From NCBI GenBank assembly GCA_947628325.1, contig CANQZL010000046.1, positions 1 to 9,503 of the forward strand: a DNA stretch of 9,503 nucleotides. The letters are read 5' to 3'. Every line of letters starts with the position of its first letter. The stretch's first letter is position 1. A model generated the notes under the pieces. That model did not search any database. It was not told the origin of the DNA and saw nothing but the letters and a program-made list of their open reading frames with translations. Made by a program: the position numbers and the translations under genes. This DNA is from an uncultured Bacilli bacterium (GTDB taxonomy: Bacteria > Bacillota_I > Bacilli_A > RF39 > UBA660). Positions 1 to 6,770 of the stretch are shown piece after piece.

Positions 1-398
1 TGAACTTTTTTTAAACGATCTTCTTCATAATTTACTTCTTTTTTACTCTTAACATCTTTTAGTATTGAATTGATATCATACTCACGGGTTTCATCCAAAT
101 GAATTTCTTCTAAGTTTGTTTCAGCAGTATCACCAAAGCTTTTATTTTTCTTCTTTTCAGGATATTTCTTTTCAATAATTCCTTTAATATCATTAATATC
201 AATATTCTTAGGATTATCACCTAGTACTTTAGCGTTACTATTCAAATCAAAGTCTTCTAATTCCAAATTACTTACTTCTTTATATAGTTTTTGATTTCTT
301 TTGGTTCTTGAAGATCCTTCTTGAATAATTTCACTTCTATTAATGTCTTTTTTGGCATCTTCATTTTTATCATAATATTTATTCATTCTAGACTGCAT
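1..398 (-). CDS. Unrecognised charged protein, N-terminal part (runs off left edge)
   Basis: The minus strand is open from an ATG at 398 to the window edge, giving 132 codons with no stop. I do not recognise the family. The protein is hydrophilic and rich in Lys, Asp, Glu and Asn, with no signal peptide or membrane segment in the visible part, so a soluble cytoplasmic protein with disordered stretches is likely. A basic patch at about residues 28-40 (SSRTKRNQKLYKEV) is the most motif-like part; acidic and Lys-rich stretches follow. The start at 398 is preferred because AGGA lies nine bases upstream and the predicted transcription start (about 414) would remove the in-frame ATG at 416. Another in-frame ATG lies at 386. 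The gene diverges from the ferredoxin gene across about 110 bases of very AT-rich DNA. Confidence 0.72.
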   Translation of the reverse strand, partial: MQSRMNKYYDKNEDAKKDINRSEIIQEGSSRTKRNQKLYKEVSNLELEDFDLNSNAKVLGDNPKNIDINDIKGIIEKKYPEKKKNKSFGDTAETNLEEIHLDETREYDINSILKDVKSKKEVNYEEDRLKKV

Positions 399-420
399 AT
401 CAACACATCCTAACATAAAT

Positions 421-449
421 AATATATCATATCTATTTACTTTTTTAAA
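421..449 (-). promoter_or_regulatory. Candidate promoter of the left-edge minus-strand gene
   Basis: Read on the minus strand, TTTAAA (449-444) is followed after 17 bases by TATATT (426-421), which fits a vegetative sigma promoter at 4/6 and 5/6 matches. Transcription would begin near 414, between the two candidate ATGs. The region is so AT-rich that chance matches are common. Confidence 0.4.
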
Positions 450-458
450 TTATTTTAT

Positions 459-487
459 TTGATTTTTTACATTATAGTTGTTATGAT
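459..487 (+). promoter_or_regulatory. Candidate promoter of the ferredoxin gene
   Basis: TTGATT (459-464) and TATGAT (482-487) are separated by 17 bases. The expected start near 494 falls at the front of the SD (AAAGGAGGA, 492-500), giving a leader of only about 14 nt. A weaker alternative -10, TATAGT (473-478), would give a longer leader but has no good -35. Confidence 0.5.
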
Positions 488-507
488 TATCAAAGGAGGA
501 ATAAATT

Positions 508-732
508 ATGATAGAAGTAGATAAAAGTAAATGTGTTGGATGTGGTGCTTGCATTGCTATTGACGAAGAACATTTTGCTTTCGATGATCAAGGACTATCT
601 GAAGTAATTGCTCAAGGAGTTAATGAAAAAGTAGAAGAAGCTAAAGATGCTTGTCCTGTTGAAGCTATAAGTATTAGTGGAGAAAAAGAAGCTGTTAATA
701 TCGTCAATGAAAATGAAGATACTGCTGTTTAA
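508..732 (+). CDS. Ferredoxin, single [4Fe-4S] cluster
   Basis: This is a 74-residue soluble electron carrier. Cys9, Cys12 and Cys15 (CVGCGAC) plus Cys49 in ACPVEAI are the only cysteines. They form one C-x2-C-x2-C...C-P set, so a single [4Fe-4S] cluster is expected, as in Bacillus-type ferredoxins, rather than the two clusters of clostridial ones. The protein is strongly acidic, with an Asn/Glu-rich tail after residue 58, as usual for a ferredoxin docking on oxidoreductases. A strong SD (AAAGGAGGA) lies seven bases before the ATG. The gene has its own promoter and terminator and looks monocistronic, so its redox partner cannot be read from context. In B. subtilis, fer also lies in the wider dacB-spmAB-rluB region, which suggests old synteny (recalled, not searched). 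Confidence 0.92.
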   Translation: MIEVDKSKCVGCGACIAIDEEHFAFDDQGLSEVIAQGVNEKVEEAKDACPVEAISISGEKEAVNIVNENEDTAV

Positions 733-733
733 C

Positions 734-767
734 AAAAAATAATCATCGAATGGATGATTATTTTTTT
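734..767. terminator. Bidirectional intrinsic terminator between ferredoxin and rluB
   Basis: A perfect 14-bp stem (734-747 with 753-766) closes a five-base loop (748-752). It has a T run on the plus side and, read from the other strand, TTTTTTGTT on the minus side. It serves two convergent genes. The rluB stop codon (758-760) lies inside the right arm of the stem. Confidence 0.85.
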
Positions 768-1477
768 GCATATTTTTTTAGTTTTTTAACTTCATCAAGA
801 CTTAGATGGCGATAATAACCAGATTGTAAACCCTTGACATCTAGAAAAGCATATTTTTCTCTAGTAAGTTTTATTACAGGATGGTTTAAACTTTCAAATA
901 TTTTTTTAACAATATGATTTCGTCCTTCAACAATCGTTATTGATACTTTTTCTTTATTCTTTTCCAAATCCTTACTTTTTATTTTAAATTTTTTAGGAAT
1001 TACTTTAATTCCCTCTATGCTAATACCTTTTATTAAAGTATTAATTTCTTCATTTGTTAAAATCCCTTCAATAATAGCAATATAAGTTTTTTCTACTTCA
1101 TTAGATGGATGCATTAAAATATTAGCGAATTCCCCATCATTAGTTAATAATAAAACACCTGTTGTATCATAGTCTAATCTACCAACTGGATATATTCTAG
1201 AATTAGTATCAATTAAATCTGTAACTACTTTACGTCCTTTATCATCACTTACACTACAAATATATCCACGAGGTTTATTTAATAAATAGTATTCTTTTTG
1301 ATTTACTTTTTCTAAAGTAACACCATCAATAACTATTATATCTTGAGGAGATACTTTTGTTCCTAATTCTTTTATTTGGATTCCATTAACATATACTTTT
1401 CCTTCAAGGATTAGGCTTTCAGCTTTTCTTCTTGAAGTGTAGCCACTATTAGCAATAGCTTTTTGTAAACGTTCCAT
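758..1477 (-). CDS. rluB: 23S rRNA pseudouridine synthase, RluB type
   Basis: This 239-residue enzyme converts a specific uridine in 23S rRNA to pseudouridine (U2605 by family knowledge) during large-subunit assembly. Residues 1-60 are an S4 RNA-binding domain (MERLQKAIANSGYTSRRKAE, then VYVNG). The RsuA/RluB catalytic domain follows, with NKPRG at 67-71, the signature GRLDYDTTG around catalytic Asp102, and EGRNHIVKKIFESLNHPV with KLTR near the C-terminus. The start is set at ATG 1477: AGGTGG (1488-1483) lies five bases upstream and the family begins MERLQ. A longer frame from GTG at 1486 would begin inside that SD and is an artefact. The gene is convergent with ferredoxin and last in the minus-strand block; a hairpin before it and a TATAAT box suggest its own transcript. 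Confidence 0.93.
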   Translation of the reverse strand: MERLQKAIANSGYTSRRKAESLILEGKVYVNGIQIKELGTKVSPQDIIVIDGVTLEKVNQKEYYLLNKPRGYICSVSDDKGRKVVTDLIDTNSRIYPVGRLDYDTTGVLLLTNDGEFANILMHPSNEVEKTYIAIIEGILTNEEINTLIKGISIEGIKVIPKKFKIKSKDLEKNKEKVSITIVEGRNHIVKKIFESLNHPVIKLTREKYAFLDVKGLQSGYYRHLSLDEVKKLKKYAKK

Positions 1478-1495
1478 ATAAACCACCTACTTCAC

Positions 1496-1501
1496 ATTAT
1501 A
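1496..1501 (-). promoter_or_regulatory. Candidate -10 box of rluB
   Basis: A perfect TATAAT reads on the minus strand seven bases before the AGGTGG SD of rluB. The -35 position (TTTTCC at 1524-1519) is poor and falls within the upstream terminator hairpin. The predicted start near 1489 leaves a leader of about 12 nt. Confidence 0.4.
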
Positions 1502-1511
1502 CTAAAAAATT

Positions 1512-1535
1512 AAAAAAAGGAAAAATTTTCCTTTT
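1512..1535 (-). terminator. Probable terminator of the zinc-ribbon gene
   Basis: On the minus strand AAAAGGAAA pairs with TTTCCTTTT (1535-1527 with 1523-1515) around a three-base loop and runs into further T residues. The stem is nine bp but has only two G:C pairs, so it may be leaky and allow some read-through into rluB. It overlaps the last bases of the zinc-ribbon gene. Confidence 0.55.
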
Positions 1536-2028
1536 ATTTAAAGAAATAAAAATATATTAAAATTATAAAAGCCACTGAGATACCTATAACAACTGAGATA
1601 CTACTTATTTTACGCATTTTATTAAATTTCTTTGTATCTAAGATTTCTTCATGGGCTTCGAATTTATTAATGTCTTTTGTTCCATAACTAATTGTATGAT
1701 AAAAAATAATGATAATTAATATTACGACTAAAATATTTAAAATAATTCTTATATTTTTTAAAGAATTAAGCTTAGTTAAATATACAATTAAACATAGAAC
1801 AGCTACTAAAATAGCAGATATAAGTAAATTTTTGAGTAAGTTATTTTTCTTTCTATTTAAATTATAACCACATCTAATACATTTTTTAGTATTAAGAGGA
1901 TTTTTTTTGGCACATCTTGGACAACTTATATAATTTTTTAAAGTCTTATGACATTTGCCACAATTTAAAGTTCCTTTTACATTTTCAAAGCCACAATGAG
2001 GGCATTTTTCTGTTTCAATATCTTTCAT
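1534..2028 (-). CDS. Double zinc-ribbon, three-span membrane protein of unknown function
   Basis: This 164-residue protein begins with two zinc ribbons: Cys9-x2-Cys12 with Cys23-x2-Cys26, and Cys36-x2-Cys39 with Cys50-x2-Cys53. All eight ligands are present. Three hydrophobic helices follow at about 64-87, 94-113 and 143-163, with a polar segment (about 114-142) between the second and third. With no signal peptide before the ribbons and a basic stretch (NRKKNN) before the first helix, the ribbons should face the cytoplasm. N-terminal zinc-ribbon membrane proteins are common in Bacillota and mostly uncharacterised, and I cannot assign a function. The gene sits between spmB and rluB, where B. 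subtilis has no counterpart that I recall. It has an AGGA about ten bases before the ATG and a closer GTGG four bases before it, plus its own promoter and terminator. Confidence 0.85.
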   Translation of the reverse strand: MKDIETEKCPHCGFENVKGTLNCGKCHKTLKNYISCPRCAKKNPLNTKKCIRCGYNLNRKKNNLLKNLLISAILVAVLCLIVYLTKLNSLKNIRIILNILVVILIIIIFYHTISYGTKDINKFEAHEEILDTKKFNKMRKISSISVVIGISVAFIILIYFYFFK

Positions 2029-2048
2029 AAAACCACATTCCTATTTTG

Positions 2049-2077
2049 ATTATATCAAAAAAACATCTTAACGACAA
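2049..2077 (-). promoter_or_regulatory. Promoter of the zinc-ribbon gene, overlapping the end of spmB
   Basis: On the minus strand TTGTCG (2077-2072) is followed after 17 bases by TATAAT (2054-2049). The -10 is directly preceded by TGA, giving an extended TGnTATAAT element in which the TGA is also the stop codon of spmB. The SD-like AGGAA starts six bases downstream, predicting a leader of about 14 nt. Confidence 0.55.
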
Positions 2078-2537
2078 TGAAAGCTGCAATTATTCCACAA
2101 ATGTCAGCAAATAAACCACCGATTAAGGCATAACGAGTTTTTTTAATACCAACACTACTAAAATATAAAGCTAAAACATAAATAGTAGTATCCGTAGCTC
2201 CTTGGATAACACTAGCTAAATAACCATAGTAGGAATCTACTCCATACTTATGAAATATCTTACTTAAATAAGCTAATGTTGCATTACCACTTATAGGTCT
2301 TAAAACTATCATAGGTATGATATCTTTAAAACTACCTCCTATTAAATTTAAAATGCCACTTTCGACAAAGATATTAACAGCAAAAATCATGGCTACAACA
2401 ACTGGTATAATACTTACTACTGTCTTAAGACCATCTAAGCTTCCTTCTAAAAAAGTTTCATATATATCAGTTTTTTTAAAAAAGCCATGTAATATAATAA
2501 CAATTACAATTATGGGAATTATATAATTATTTAGCAT
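2055..2537 (-). CDS. spmB: Spore maturation protein B, nucleoside-gate family membrane protein
   Basis: This 160-residue integral membrane protein of the Gate/SpmA-SpmB family is slightly shorter than B. subtilis SpmB (about 178). The conserved core is clear: LRPISG at 79-84, then from residue 99 GVDSYYGYLASV, QGATDTTIYVLALYF and SSVGIKKTRYAL. Hydrophobic helices lie near 4-18, 38-58, 105-127 and 135-158. In B. subtilis, SpmA and SpmB are needed for spore core dehydration. Homologues also occur in non-sporulating bacteria, where the role is unclear, so the name does not prove sporulation. The start overlaps the end of spmA by 11 bases and the strong SD AGGAGG (2547-2542) lies inside spmA, so the two are translationally coupled. 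The stop is TGA. Confidence 0.92.
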   Translation of the reverse strand: MLNNYIIPIIVIVIILHGFFKKTDIYETFLEGSLDGLKTVVSIIPVVVAMIFAVNIFVESGILNLIGGSFKDIIPMIVLRPISGNATLAYLSKIFHKYGVDSYYGYLASVIQGATDTTIYVLALYFSSVGIKKTRYALIGGLFADICGIIAAFIVVKMFF

Positions 2538-3102
2538 TTTTCCTCCTAATAAAATAATCTAAAGTTAAGCCACAGATTGTACTTACTGAAGTTGCTATAA
2601 TGCTAGGAATAATAATAGCTGAAGGATTAATACTTTTAAAAGCTAGTCTTAAAGCTATGACAGTCATAGGAATAATAGTTACACCACTAGTATTTAAAAT
2701 AAGAAAAGTTATCATACCATCAGTTGCTGTATCTTTATGGGGATTTTCTTTTTGTAATTCTTGCATAGCTTTAAGACCAGCAGGGGTTGCTACAGAACCT
2801 AATCCTAGCATATTGGCTGCTATATTAGAAGATATATATTCTAAGGACTTTTCACCTTTAACACTAGGCATTATCTTTTTTAAAAGAGGTTTTAATAAAT
2901 TACTAAATTTAGCTAATAAACCACTTTTACTAGCAATATTCATAATACCTGACCATAAAACAATTAAAGGTCCTATAGAAATTAACAATTCATAAGCTGA
3001 ATATGAACTATTTAAAATAATATCTCCCATATTAACATTAGTATTAAAGAATGAATAACCTATTCCAAGACCTATTAAAACTACCCATATTTTATTTATC
3101 AT
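2527..3102 (-). CDS. spmA: Spore maturation protein A, nucleoside-gate family membrane protein
   Basis: This 191-residue membrane protein is close to the usual SpmA length (about 196). The family signature is NIAANMLGLGSVATPAGLKAM (residues 93-113), flanked by a hydrophobic N-terminal half (helices near 5-18 and 36-57) and helices near 130-150 and 160-182, with a basic end RRKNAK. It probably works together with SpmB as two halves of one membrane complex; in several genomes the two are fused. The ATG lies three bases after the TGA of dacB, in the same reading frame. The SD-like GGTGA sits within the last codons of dacB, so dacB, spmA and spmB form one coupled operon. Confidence 0.93.
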   Translation of the reverse strand: MINKIWVVLIGLGIGYSFFNTNVNMGDIILNSSYSAYELLISIGPLIVLWSGIMNIASKSGLLAKFSNLLKPLLKKIMPSVKGEKSLEYISSNIAANMLGLGSVATPAGLKAMQELQKENPHKDTATDGMITFLILNTSGVTIIPMTVIALRLAFKSINPSAIIIPSIIATSVSTICGLTLDYFIRRKNAK

Positions 3103-3105
3103 ATC

Positions 3106-4155
3106 TCACCAAAATTTCAAAAAATCTAATAATTTACTTAAAAAACTTTTATTTTCTGTAATACTAGGTTTCTCATAATATAAATTACGATATCCTAATA
3201 CTTCACCATTTAAAATTACTTCAACCTTACCAACTATACTTCCTTGTTCACTAGGGCTCTCTTCTTCAATAACAATATTAGTTTCAACTTTTTCTTTCTT
3301 ATCCTTTATTAAATAATAATCATCTTTTAATTTAATGTTTTTACCATAATCATCTTCTTTATCTATAACTTTAATAACTTCATAATTATTAAAATATTTT
3401 TCATATAAAGATTTATGATCATTAAAATCATTTCCATCATTAAATGTTACAACTATTAAATTCATATTATTTTTACTAGCAGTAGTTACTAAAGTACGAC
3501 GAGCTTTCTTAGTAAAACCTGTTTTACCTCCTGTACAATATTTATAAGTATTTAATAGTTTATTTTTATTATACCAATGATAAGTTTTCATACTTGATTT
3601 TATAATAATATCTTTAGTACTAACAAATCTTTGGTAATGTTCATTTTGCATTGCATAACGAGTTAGTAAAGCCATATCATAAACTGTTGAAGTATTTCCA
3701 TTACCATTATCATCTTCTAAACCAGAAGGATTTATAAATAAGGAATTTTCCATACCGATATTACTTGCTTCTTCATTCATTAAATAGACAAAGGAATCAA
3801 CACTTCCTGATACAGCTTTAGCAATAGCTAAAGCTGCGTCATTACCACTACGAAGCATTAAACCATATAATAAATCATCTAAAGTTAATTCTTCTCCTAT
3901 TTGGACATAGATACCACTACCAAAAGATTTTAAGATTTCATTACCTATTCTAACTTTACTTTCTAAGTTACCATGTTCAATTGCTGTAATAGCTGTTAAT
4001 ATTTTAGTTGTACTGGCAATTAAACTCTCTTTTTTTATATTAGAGCCTTCTAAGACACGACCACTATCCATATCCATTACAATATAGGAACTAGCACTAA
4101 GAGCTTTTATTGAAAAGGGAAATAAAAGAAATAAAAAAAGCCAAAACTTTTTCAT
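3106..4155 (-). CDS. dacB: D-alanyl-D-alanine carboxypeptidase, PBP5/DacB type
   Basis: This 349-residue secreted penicillin-binding protein trims the terminal D-Ala of peptidoglycan stem peptides. A signal peptide covers residues 1 to about 20 (basic start, FWLFLFLLFPF core, ALSA cleavage region). All three active-site motifs are present: Ser48-T-T-Lys51, Ser103-G-Asn105 and Lys211-Thr-Gly213. A C-terminal beta domain of the PBP5 type follows from about 250 to 325. The last residues (SKLLDFLKFW) look like the amphipathic helix that anchors PBP5 proteins to the membrane face. The name DacB rests on its place directly before spmA-spmB, as in B. subtilis; from sequence alone DacA or DacF is equally possible. 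The SD AAGGTGA lies four bases before the ATG. A weak -10, TAGAAT (4176-4171), precedes it without a good -35. Confidence 0.92.
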   Translation of the reverse strand: MKKFWLFLFLLFPFSIKALSASSYIVMDMDSGRVLEGSNIKKESLIASTTKILTAITAIEHGNLESKVRIGNEILKSFGSGIYVQIGEELTLDDLLYGLMLRSGNDAALAIAKAVSGSVDSFVYLMNEEASNIGMENSLFINPSGLEDDNGNGNTSTVYDMALLTRYAMQNEHYQRFVSTKDIIIKSSMKTYHWYNKNKLLNTYKYCTGGKTGFTKKARRTLVTTASKNNMNLIVVTFNDGNDFNDHKSLYEKYFNNYEVIKVIDKEDDYGKNIKLKDDYYLIKDKKEKVETNIVIEEESPSEQGSIVGKVEVILNGEVLGYRNLYYEKPSITENKSFLSKLLDFLKFW

Positions 4156-4201
4156 CTAATCACCTTAGTAATTCTATGAAATTTTTGACTTTTATAGTAC
4201 T

Positions 4202-4220
4202 AATTTATTTATAATAAATT
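4202..4220. repeat. AT-only inverted repeat at the end of gltX
   Basis: AATTTATT and AATAAATT (4202-4209, 4213-4220) form a perfect 8-bp stem around TAT, overlapping the gltX stop codon. With no G:C pairs and no following T run on the minus strand it is not a convincing terminator. It may slow polymerase or protect a 3' end, or be chance in AT-rich DNA. Confidence 0.25.
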
Positions 4221-5858
4221 AATTCTTTCATTTATAGTATCTATTCCTAATATATGAAGGATTTCATATAAATCAGGAGTTTGAGATTTTGTTGTAATAG
4301 CAACTCTTATAATAGTAGCTATATCTGTTATACTTCCTTTATACTTTGAAGGATTTTCTTTATAATCTTTAACTTCTTCAGCATAAGAGAATTCTTTAGC
4401 AAGAAGTTTTAATTTATCAAACCAAGTATCATGATCATCACCTATATCATAATATTTTGTAAAGTATGTTTTAACAATATTTCTTATTTCATCTAAATCA
4501 GTAACTGATTGCCATTCATATTCTTTTTTCTCTTTGTTAAATAAGTCATTAAACATATACCAAGAATATTTTTTAATATCGCTATATGTAACATAATCTT
4601 TACGAGGTTTTTTCTTTTCTCTTTCAATATTTAATACAGCTAATGAATAATCTTTATTATTTACTAAAATATCATTTAGTTCTAAATCATACTTACTACT
4701 CCAATTAACTAATTCGTTATATAGAGTTTCTTTATCCATTTTAGAAATATAATTTTTAGAAATATTAACTAATTTACTATAATCAAATAAAGGATTGGAA
4801 CCAACTTTTGAAAATGAAAATGGAAAATCTATTAAAGGTTTATCAGGATTAGCACTTCGCCATCCTTCAAAATTGGTATTAGCTATAGTCATTAAGTATT
4901 CTTGTAAAGCTCCACTAGGGAATCCTACTTTAGCATAGTTTAAAACTGTAAAATCTTGATCTTTTCTTTTACTTATTTTACGTTTAGTACCATTTTCATC
5001 TACAATCATTACTAATCCTAAATGAGCATACTTAGGTTGTTCAAAATTAAATCTTTTAAATAATTCAATATGAATAGGAACACTTGATAACCAATCTTCA
5101 CCACGTAGAACATGAGTTGTATGCATTAAGTGATCGTCAACTAAATGCGCAAAATGGTATACAGGAATTCCATCACTTTTTATTAATACAATATCTTGAT
5201 CATTTTCAGGGAATACTACTTCACCCTTAACTAAATCTTTAAATTTAACTTTATGATTAAAATTACCTGTTGATTTTAATCTAATAGTATAAGGTAGTCC
5301 TTGTTTTATCTTTTCAGCACGTTCTTCATTTTTTAAGAAACGACATCTTGCATATTTAGCATAATAACCAATACGTAATTTATTATTTCTTTGAAATTTT
5401 CTTGTCTCTTCTAATTCTTCTTCCCTACAAAAACATGGATAAGCTATATCATTTTCTATCATATACTTAGCAAATACATCATATATTTCTCTTCTTTGAC
5501 TTTGAATATATGGTCCATAAGCACCTTTTTGTTCATCACCACTTACAACACCTTCATCATATTCAATTCCTAAAGAATTAATTGAATTAATAATATTTTC
5601 TATTCCACCTTTTACTTCACGTTTTTGATCAGTATCTTCAATTCTTAAAAAGAAGACTCCTCCCGTTTGTTTAGGTAAAAAAGATTCAATAAAACAAGAT
5701 AACATATTGCCCATATGAACAAATCCGGTTGGACTTGGAGCATATCTTGAAACAATAGCTCCTTCCTTTAAAGCTCTTTTAGGGAATTTTTCTTCTAAAT
5801 CTTTTATAGTCATTGTTACATTTGGATACATAAGTTCAGCTAATTCTTTGTTCGTCAT
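4209..5858 (-). CDS. gltX: Glutamate--tRNA ligase, long clostridial-type form
   Basis: This 549-residue class I synthetase charges tRNA-Glu. An N-terminal extension of about 39 residues (MTNKELAELMYPNVT...) precedes the Rossmann fold. The HIGH motif is APSPTGFVHMGN with HMGN at 48-51, the tRNA/ATP region has LRGEDW at 251-256, and the KMSKS loop is KISKR at 294-298. Cys142, Cys144 and Cys172 (CFC...ARC) recall the zinc site of E. coli GluRS, but the tyrosine spacing differs, so zinc binding is only possible. The long form with this N-terminus resembles clostridial GluRS as I remember it and is often presumed non-discriminating where Gln-tRNA synthetase is absent. The start is ATG 5858, six bases after AGGTG. 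A longer frame from GTG 5867 begins within the SD. The gene has the best promoter in the window. Confidence 0.95.
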   Translation of the reverse strand: MTNKELAELMYPNVTMTIKDLEEKFPKRALKEGAIVSRYAPSPTGFVHMGNMLSCFIESFLPKQTGGVFFLRIEDTDQKREVKGGIENIINSINSLGIEYDEGVVSGDEQKGAYGPYIQSQRREIYDVFAKYMIENDIAYPCFCREEELEETRKFQRNNKLRIGYYAKYARCRFLKNEERAEKIKQGLPYTIRLKSTGNFNHKVKFKDLVKGEVVFPENDQDIVLIKSDGIPVYHFAHLVDDHLMHTTHVLRGEDWLSSVPIHIELFKRFNFEQPKYAHLGLVMIVDENGTKRKISKRKDQDFTVLNYAKVGFPSGALQEYLMTIANTNFEGWRSANPDKPLIDFPFSFSKVGSNPLFDYSKLVNISKNYISKMDKETLYNELVNWSSKYDLELNDILVNNKDYSLAVLNIEREKKKPRKDYVTYSDIKKYSWYMFNDLFNKEKKEYEWQSVTDLDEIRNIVKTYFTKYYDIGDDHDTWFDKLKLLAKEFSYAEEVKDYKENPSKYKGSITDIATIIRVAITTKSQTPDLYEILHILGIDTINERINLL

Positions 5859-5874
5859 ATAAATCACCTCTTTA

Positions 5875-5903
5875 ATAATACATTATTTATTTTTATTTTT
5901 CAA
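5875..5903 (-). promoter_or_regulatory. Promoter of gltX
   Basis: On the minus strand TTGAAA (5903-5898, 5/6) is followed after exactly 17 bases by TATTAT (5880-5875, 5/6). The GAGGTG SD begins four bases after the -10, so the expected transcript starts at or inside the SD, with a leader of about 10 nt. No T-box leader fits in this space. Confidence 0.6.
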
Positions 5904-5912
5904 TTAAATTCC

Positions 5913-6743
5913 TTATTCATCAATAATTTCATAAGATATATAACTCTCATTTAAATCAACATTACCTACTATTCCATCAATACGTCCATTATTAGCATAT
6001 TGCCACATATCATATACACCTTCATAAGAATAATTATCAACATAGTGCGCATACCACAATTTATAAGAATTAAATAATTCTGACTTCCAATGATAAGTTA
6101 AAGCAGTATAGTTAGTATAAAGCATTCCTTTATATCCATGCTTTTCAATATAACTTAAAAATCTCAAGGCATTATTGTTAATTGTCTCATCATCTACTCC
6201 TTTAGTTCGCTTTTCATTAAATAGTTCAAAATCATAAACAACGGGATATGTTACATCATAATCTTTAATTAAATTTAAAACATAACTAGCTTCTTCTAAA
6301 GCTTCTTTTTCATTTATCGCTGTTCCATAAAAATATATTCCGACAGGTATTTCATAACTATTAGCTTCCTTAATATTATACTTAAACTTACTGTCTTCGT
6401 GTATTTCATCATTTGATAAGTTACGGAAGCCACATCTAATCATAATAAAATCAATACCACTATTTTTTACTTTGGCAAAATTAATATCACCTTGCCATGA
6501 TGAAATATCTATTCCTAAAGTCTTCTTTTTTACTTCCTTAATATTCAAACTATTATAAATATCTTTATCTTTTTCGGAAATTTCTTTATAAAACTTATTT
6601 ACTTCATCTACATCATATGTTTTAAAGTTAGACATAAATATTAAATAAGATATAAAAGTAATTATAATTATTAAAACTATAGATAAAATTATAATAATAG
6701 GAATTTTGTTTTTTAGAATAAAGTTTTTTATTTTATCTTTCAT
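5913..6743 (-). CDS. Membrane-anchored GH25 lysozyme (N-acetylmuramidase)
   Basis: This 276-residue protein is predicted to cut the MurNAc-GlcNAc bond of peptidoglycan. Residues 1-11 are basic, residues 12-37 form one strong membrane helix with no clear cleavage site, and about 38-74 are a polar stalk, so the enzyme is likely tethered outside the membrane. The GH25 domain runs from about 75 to 270: GIDISSWQGDINF with Asp79, MIRCGFRN, then YPVVYDFE with the catalytic pair Asp171/Glu173, then the MWQYANNGRIDG and VDLN end motifs with Asp263. Catalytic assignments are by family analogy. There are no cell-wall-binding repeats, so a housekeeping remodelling role is more likely than a phage endolysin. 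GAGG lies seven bases before the ATG. The gene has its own extended -10 promoter after the lipoprotein terminator. Confidence 0.9.
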   Translation of the reverse strand: MKDKIKNFILKNKIPIIIILSIVLIIIITFISYLIFMSNFKTYDVDEVNKFYKEISEKDKDIYNSLNIKEVKKKTLGIDISSWQGDINFAKVKNSGIDFIMIRCGFRNLSNDEIHEDSKFKYNIKEANSYEIPVGIYFYGTAINEKEALEEASYVLNLIKDYDVTYPVVYDFELFNEKRTKGVDDETINNNALRFLSYIEKHGYKGMLYTNYTALTYHWKSELFNSYKLWYAHYVDNYSYEGVYDMWQYANNGRIDGIVGNVDLNESYISYEIIDE

Positions 6744-6760
6744 ACTACAACCTCACATAT

Positions 6761-6769
6761 ATTATACCA
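6761..6769 (-). promoter_or_regulatory. Extended -10 promoter of the GH25 gene
   Basis: The minus strand reads TGGTATAAT, a perfect TGn extended -10. The -35 zone overlaps the lipoprotein terminator and has no good hexamer, which the TG extension can offset. The SD (GAGG) begins six bases downstream, predicting a leader of about 11 nt. Confidence 0.5.
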
Positions 6770-6770
6770 A

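Noticed and set aside
2317..2526. Plus-strand 69-codon open frame opposite spmB
   Set aside because: It lies wholly antisense to a clear SpmB core, and its composition is what the complement of a hydrophobic protein gives. There is no sensible SD or promoter.
2600..2995. Plus-strand 131-codon open frame opposite spmA
   Set aside because: It is a shadow of spmA, whose family signature is unmistakable. The hydrophobic look comes from the complementary strand, and no SD precedes the ATG.
508..4155. Mycoplasma-like genetic code (UGA = Trp), suggested by AT-richness
   Set aside because: TGA ends dacB and spmB at family-typical C-termini, and Trp codons are TGG in gltX and dacB. Reading through the spmB TGA enters a frame different from the next gene.
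4185..4215. Plus-strand TTGACT...TATAAT resembling a promoter
   Set aside because: The spacer is 19 bases and it points antisense into gltX with no gene to serve. Such matches are expected by chance in this AT-rich DNA.
5913..6743. GH25 gene as part of a prophage (endolysin)
   Set aside because: There is no holin, phage structural gene or wall-binding repeat. The N-terminal membrane anchor and housekeeping neighbours argue against it.
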